Positions 61,403-64,000 of a DNA stretch of 64,000 nt are shown here, one piece after another (positions within the stretch are counted from its first letter, which is position 1; every line of letters starts with the position of its first letter). The notes under the pieces were generated by a model. That model ran no database searches, had not been told where the DNA came from, and was given only the letters and a program-made list of their open reading frames with translations. The translations under genes were made by a program, and so were the position numbers. Source of the DNA: Cellulophaga sp. 20_2_10 (GTDB lineage Bacteria > Bacteroidota > Bacteroidia > Flavobacteriales > Flavobacteriaceae); contig NZ_JAMCOJ010000002.1 of the NCBI RefSeq assembly GCF_023476645.1, forward strand, positions 281,561 to 345,560. The letters are read 5' to 3'.

Positions 61403-62887
61403 TTAAGATACGCTAAACGTAGTACCGTCTTTACCGTCTTTTAATTGGATACCCATAGCTAATAATTGGTCACGTATTTGGTCTGATAAAGCAAAATCTT
61501 TATTGCTACGCGCATCATTACGTAATTGTATTAATAGGTTTACAACTTCTTCTAGTTTTTCTGAGTTACCATTAGCATCTTCATTAACTGCGGTAAGTCC
61601 TAAAATGTCAAAAACAAAGGCATTTAGAGTGTTTTCTAATAAATCCTTATCTTCTTTAGTGATAGTTTCTTTACCGTCTTTAATTAGGTTAATGTGCTTC
61701 ACGGCTTCAAATAAATGAGCAATTAGAATAGGCGAGTTAAAATCGTCATTCATTGCATCATAACATTTTTGTTGCCAAGCAGCTACGTCAAATTCAGTTT
61801 TGCTACCAGTCTCTATTGTTTTTAAAGATGAAATTGCTTCCATTAGTTTTAAGTATCCTTTTTCTGATGCTAACAACGCATCATTACTAAGGTCTAAAAT
61901 ACTAGTGTAGTGCGCTTGCATCATAAAAAACCGAACAGCAGAAGCAGAAAATGCTTTGCTTAATATTTTATTATCTCCGTTAAATATCTCATTTGGGTAA
62001 ATGTTATTGTCTGTAGATTTAGACATTTTTTTACCGTTTAGAGTAAGCATATTCGCGTGCAACCAATAGTTTACTGGTGCTGCACCGTTACTGGCTTGTG
62101 CTTGTGCAATTTCGCATTCATGGTGTGGAAATTTTAAATCCATTCCGCCTCCGTGAATGTCAAAAGTTTCTCCTAAATATTTTGTGCTCATTGCAGTACA
62201 CTCTAAGTGCCAACCAGGGAAGCCATCTCCCCAAGGAGAAGGCCAGCGCATAATATGCTCTGGTTCTGCTTTTTTCCAAAGTGCAAAATCTTGTGGATTT
62301 CTCTTATCACTTTGTGCTGCCAACTCACGAGTATTAGCAATCATATCCTCTAGCTTTCTACCGCTTAATATACCATAGTCGTTTGTTTTGTTAAACTCAA
62401 CTACATCAAAATATACGGAACCGTTAACCTCATAAGCAAATCCTTTTTCAATAATGTCCTTAATAATCTCTATTTGCTCTATAATGTGTCCTGTAGCTGT
62501 AGGCTCTATGCTAGGGGGTAAAAAATTGAATTTTTGTAGTGTATTATGAAAATCTACGGTGTAGCGTTGTACTACTTCCATAGGTTCTATTTGTTCTAAA
62601 CGTGCTTTTTTAGCAATTTTATCTTCACCTTCATCTGCATCATCAACTAAATGTCCGGCATCTGTAATGTTACGTACATAGCGTACTTTGTAGCCTAAAT
62701 GCTTAAAGTATCTAAAAATCATATCAAAAGACATAAACGTACGGCAGTTGCCTAAGTGTACATTGCTGTAGACGGTAGGTCCACATACATACATACCAAT
62801 ATGCCCGTCGTTTATAGGTTTAAACTCTTCTTTTTTTCCAGAAAGGGAATTGTAAACTTTTATTGTTTGATTTTTGTAAAGTTGCAT
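61403..62887 (-). CDS. cysS: Cysteinyl-tRNA synthetase
   Basis: A 494-residue class I aminoacyl-tRNA synthetase. The HIGH motif appears as H-L-G-N in V-Y-S-N-V-H-L-G-N, preceded by Y-V-C-G-P-T-V-Y with a zinc cysteine. Other ligands come from the P-H-H-E-C-E segment, and the KMSKS loop is K-K-M-S-K-S-T-D. The C-terminal anticodon-binding region is normal. The gene begins 15 bp after the folE stop. Confidence 0.97.
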   Translation of the reverse strand: MQLYKNQTIKVYNSLSGKKEEFKPINDGHIGMYVCGPTVYSNVHLGNCRTFMSFDMIFRYFKHLGYKVRYVRNITDAGHLVDDADEGEDKIAKKARLEQIEPMEVVQRYTVDFHNTLQKFNFLPPSIEPTATGHIIEQIEIIKDIIEKGFAYEVNGSVYFDVVEFNKTNDYGILSGRKLEDMIANTRELAAQSDKRNPQDFALWKKAEPEHIMRWPSPWGDGFPGWHLECTAMSTKYLGETFDIHGGGMDLKFPHHECEIAQAQASNGAAPVNYWLHANMLTLNGKKMSKSTDNNIYPNEIFNGDNKILSKAFSASAVRFFMMQAHYTSILDLSNDALLASEKGYLKLMEAISSLKTIETGSKTEFDVAAWQQKCYDAMNDDFNSPILIAHLFEAVKHINLIKDGKETITKEDKDLLENTLNAFVFDILGLTAVNEDANGNSEKLEEVVNLLIQLRNDARSNKDFALSDQIRDQLLAMGIQLKDGKDGTTFSVS

Positions 62888-62902
62888 TTTAGATAAAAGT
62901 AA

Positions 62903-63583
62903 TTAAAAGTTGGTGTCTAGCTTTATGTAGTCTAAGAATTCTTTACGAGTATTGTATTCTTTAAATTTACCACCATACTCTGCGGTAACCGTGCTACTTT
63001 GTATATCTCTAATACCTCTAGAGTTTACGCAAAGGTGTTTTGCGTCTATAACACAAGCTACATCTTCTGTTCCTAATACCTCTTGTAGTTCTCTAACAAT
63101 TTGTATGTTAAGTCTTTCTTGTACTTGCGGCCTTTTTGCGTAGTAATCCACAATACGGTTCATTTTTGATAAACCAACAACAGTTCCTTTAGATATGTAA
63201 GCAACGTGTGCAATACCAACTATAGGTAATAAATGGTGTTCGCAAGTAGAGTAAAGAGTAATGTTTTTCTCTACCAACATCTCTCCATATTTGTACTTGT
63301 TATCAAATGAAGAAGACTTTGGTTTTCTTTCCGGGTTTAAGCCTCCAAAGATATCTTTAACAAACATTTTAGCAACACGCTTAGGAGTATCATTTAAGCT
63401 GTCATCTGTTAAATCCATTCCTAAGGTCGTTAATATATCTCTAACGCTGGCCTGTATTTTTTCTATCTTTTGGTCATCATTAAGATCAAAAGCGTCTTCT
63501 CTTAAAGGGGTGTTTTCAGCTGCAGATAAATGGTCGTTATCCATATCTTCATCAAACCCTTCTATAGTGCTTCCTATTTTCAT
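62903..63583 (-). CDS. folE: GTP cyclohydrolase I
   Basis: I use ATG 63,583 (226 residues, MKIGSTIEGFDEDMDNDHLS); the frame is open to 63,628 but that part lies upstream of the -7 element. The enzyme converts GTP to 7,8-dihydroneopterin triphosphate for folate-type cofactors. The zinc site is S-T-C-E-H-H-L-L-P-I and H-L-C-V-N-S-R-G. Other signatures are S-K-M-N-R-I-V-D-Y-Y-A and Q-E-R-L-N. The acidic N-terminal 40 residues are family-typical. First gene of a minus-strand run of seven genes. Confidence 0.95.
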   Translation of the reverse strand: MKIGSTIEGFDEDMDNDHLSAAENTPLREDAFDLNDDQKIEKIQASVRDILTTLGMDLTDDSLNDTPKRVAKMFVKDIFGGLNPERKPKSSSFDNKYKYGEMLVEKNITLYSTCEHHLLPIVGIAHVAYISKGTVVGLSKMNRIVDYYAKRPQVQERLNIQIVRELQEVLGTEDVACVIDAKHLCVNSRGIRDIQSSTVTAEYGGKFKEYNTRKEFLDYIKLDTNF

Positions 63584-63605
63584 CAGCCTAAATTTTTTAG
63601 AAAAG

Positions 63606-63613
63606 CAAAGATA
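63606..63613 (-). promoter_or_regulatory. -7 element of folE
   Basis: On the minus strand this reads TATCTTTG, a full match to TAnnTTTG, 23 bp upstream of the folE start. It probably drives the folE-cysS-yidD-lgt run, unless internal promoters exist. Confidence 0.6.
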
Positions 63614-63718
63614 TACATAATATGGCATTTAATATCATTGTTTAGGTGTTTGACAACATTAATTAGTGCTAAAGTTTGTTAAGGTTTAGTTTTACATACT
63701 TCAAACTTTTGTCTATTT

Positions 63719-64000
63719 ATGAAAAGGTTTTACGCAATAGCGTTTTTTTTATTTACGTTAGGGTTGCTATCTGTTCATGCGCAAGTATCTGCAGATTGTA
63801 GCACTGCTATACCTATTTGTAATAATACCCCAACTAATGGCGGTACAGATGGTTATGGGGTAGATGATTTTGGAGGAGCAGATAAAACGGGTTGTCTAGA
63901 GAAAACACTGTCTGGAGCAATAGAGTCTAACTCCGCTTGGTATAGATTTAAAACGGGTGAGGCAGGTGAATTAGGTTTTAATATAAGTTTTGATGTTGCA
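63719..64000 (+). CDS. Secreted adhesin-like protein (5' part, cut by the window edge)
   Basis: The gene starts at ATG 63,719 and is open to the right edge (94 codons visible). The signal peptide (M-K-R-F-Y-A-I-A-F-F ... V-H-A-Q) is cleaved at about residue 21. The mature start, D-C-S-T-A-I-P-I-C-N-N-T-P, then G-V-D-D-F and I-E-S-N-S-A-W-Y-R-F, is a pattern I know from large flavobacterial surface proteins with C-terminal type IX secretion signals. The end is out of view, so that signal cannot be checked. Confidence 0.7.
   Translation, partial: MKRFYAIAFFLFTLGLLSVHAQVSADCSTAIPICNNTPTNGGTDGYGVDDFGGADKTGCLEKTLSGAIESNSAWYRFKTGEAGELGFNISFDVA

Overview
The window reads as chromosome of a flavobacterium (Bacteroidota, probably a marine member of Flavobacteriaceae). 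The sequence is AT-rich. It carries a split-strand core gene set typical of that family (typA, kdsA, gyrB, asnB, an LDH-like malate dehydrogenase, fused secDF, lgt, yidD, cysS, folE). Its tmRNA encodes the tag GENNYALAA. Several promoters fit the Bacteroidota form TTG - about 20 bp - TAnnTTTG. No rRNA, tRNA, CRISPR array, insertion sequence, integrase or transposase was seen. Coordinates, motifs and repeats were read by eye; family names come from recognition of sequence features, not from searches.

Region A (1-18,266) is an accessory island. About 22 genes, nearly all orphans, lie on the plus strand with no convincing intrinsic terminator between them. They encode small lipoproteins, secreted proteins and membrane proteins, plus a DUF3592-like protein, a protein resembling the SecD periplasmic domain, a soluble version of the C-terminal part of DUF2723 proteins, a bacterial SH3 protein, a SUKH (SMI1/KNR4)-like protein with a helical repeat region, a YwqK/MORN-like protein and an M23 peptidase. 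One lipoprotein gene has a decayed paralogue 7 kb away. Four gaps between genes hold copies of a previously unrecognised (by me) element of about 70 bp. It has a 17-bp core (CTAACGAATATAAACTG) and a right-hand box (TATTATTGCTA), 44 bp apart in three copies and 35 bp in the fourth. The island ends at the 3' end of ssrA, a classical integration site. The gene types and setting resemble the immunity or cargo arrays seen near polymorphic toxins, but no toxin is in view, so that is inference.

Region B (18.3-37 kb) holds ssrA, an alanine/saccharopine dehydrogenase-like enzyme, and two adjacent minus-strand operons (Coq4-like plus DUF1361; membrane protein plus winged-helix regulator). Both operons carry the same dyad, ACTTTG-N5-CAAAGT, at their starts, which suggests a small autoregulated regulon. 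Next come a TlpA-like lipoprotein, kdsA, typA, a DUF6503-like lipoprotein, polyphosphate glucokinase, a K+/H+ antiporter, an amino-acid permease, an SMR exporter downstream of a Crp-type regulator, a hotdog thioesterase, and an unknown gene broken by an in-frame stop.

Region C (37-64 kb) is mostly conserved core: FKBP isomerase; a cation-efflux operon with a 59-aa membrane protein that overlaps the next gene by 8 bp; an FtsE-type ATPase; a large periplasmic TPR protein paired with a plug-less outer-membrane barrel; an amidohydrolase; DUF2911; asnB; gyrB; an outer-membrane protein; mdh; secDF. A long minus-strand run follows: folE-cysS-yidD-lgt-DUF192-GNAT-ABC ATPase. The right edge cuts a secreted adhesin-like gene.
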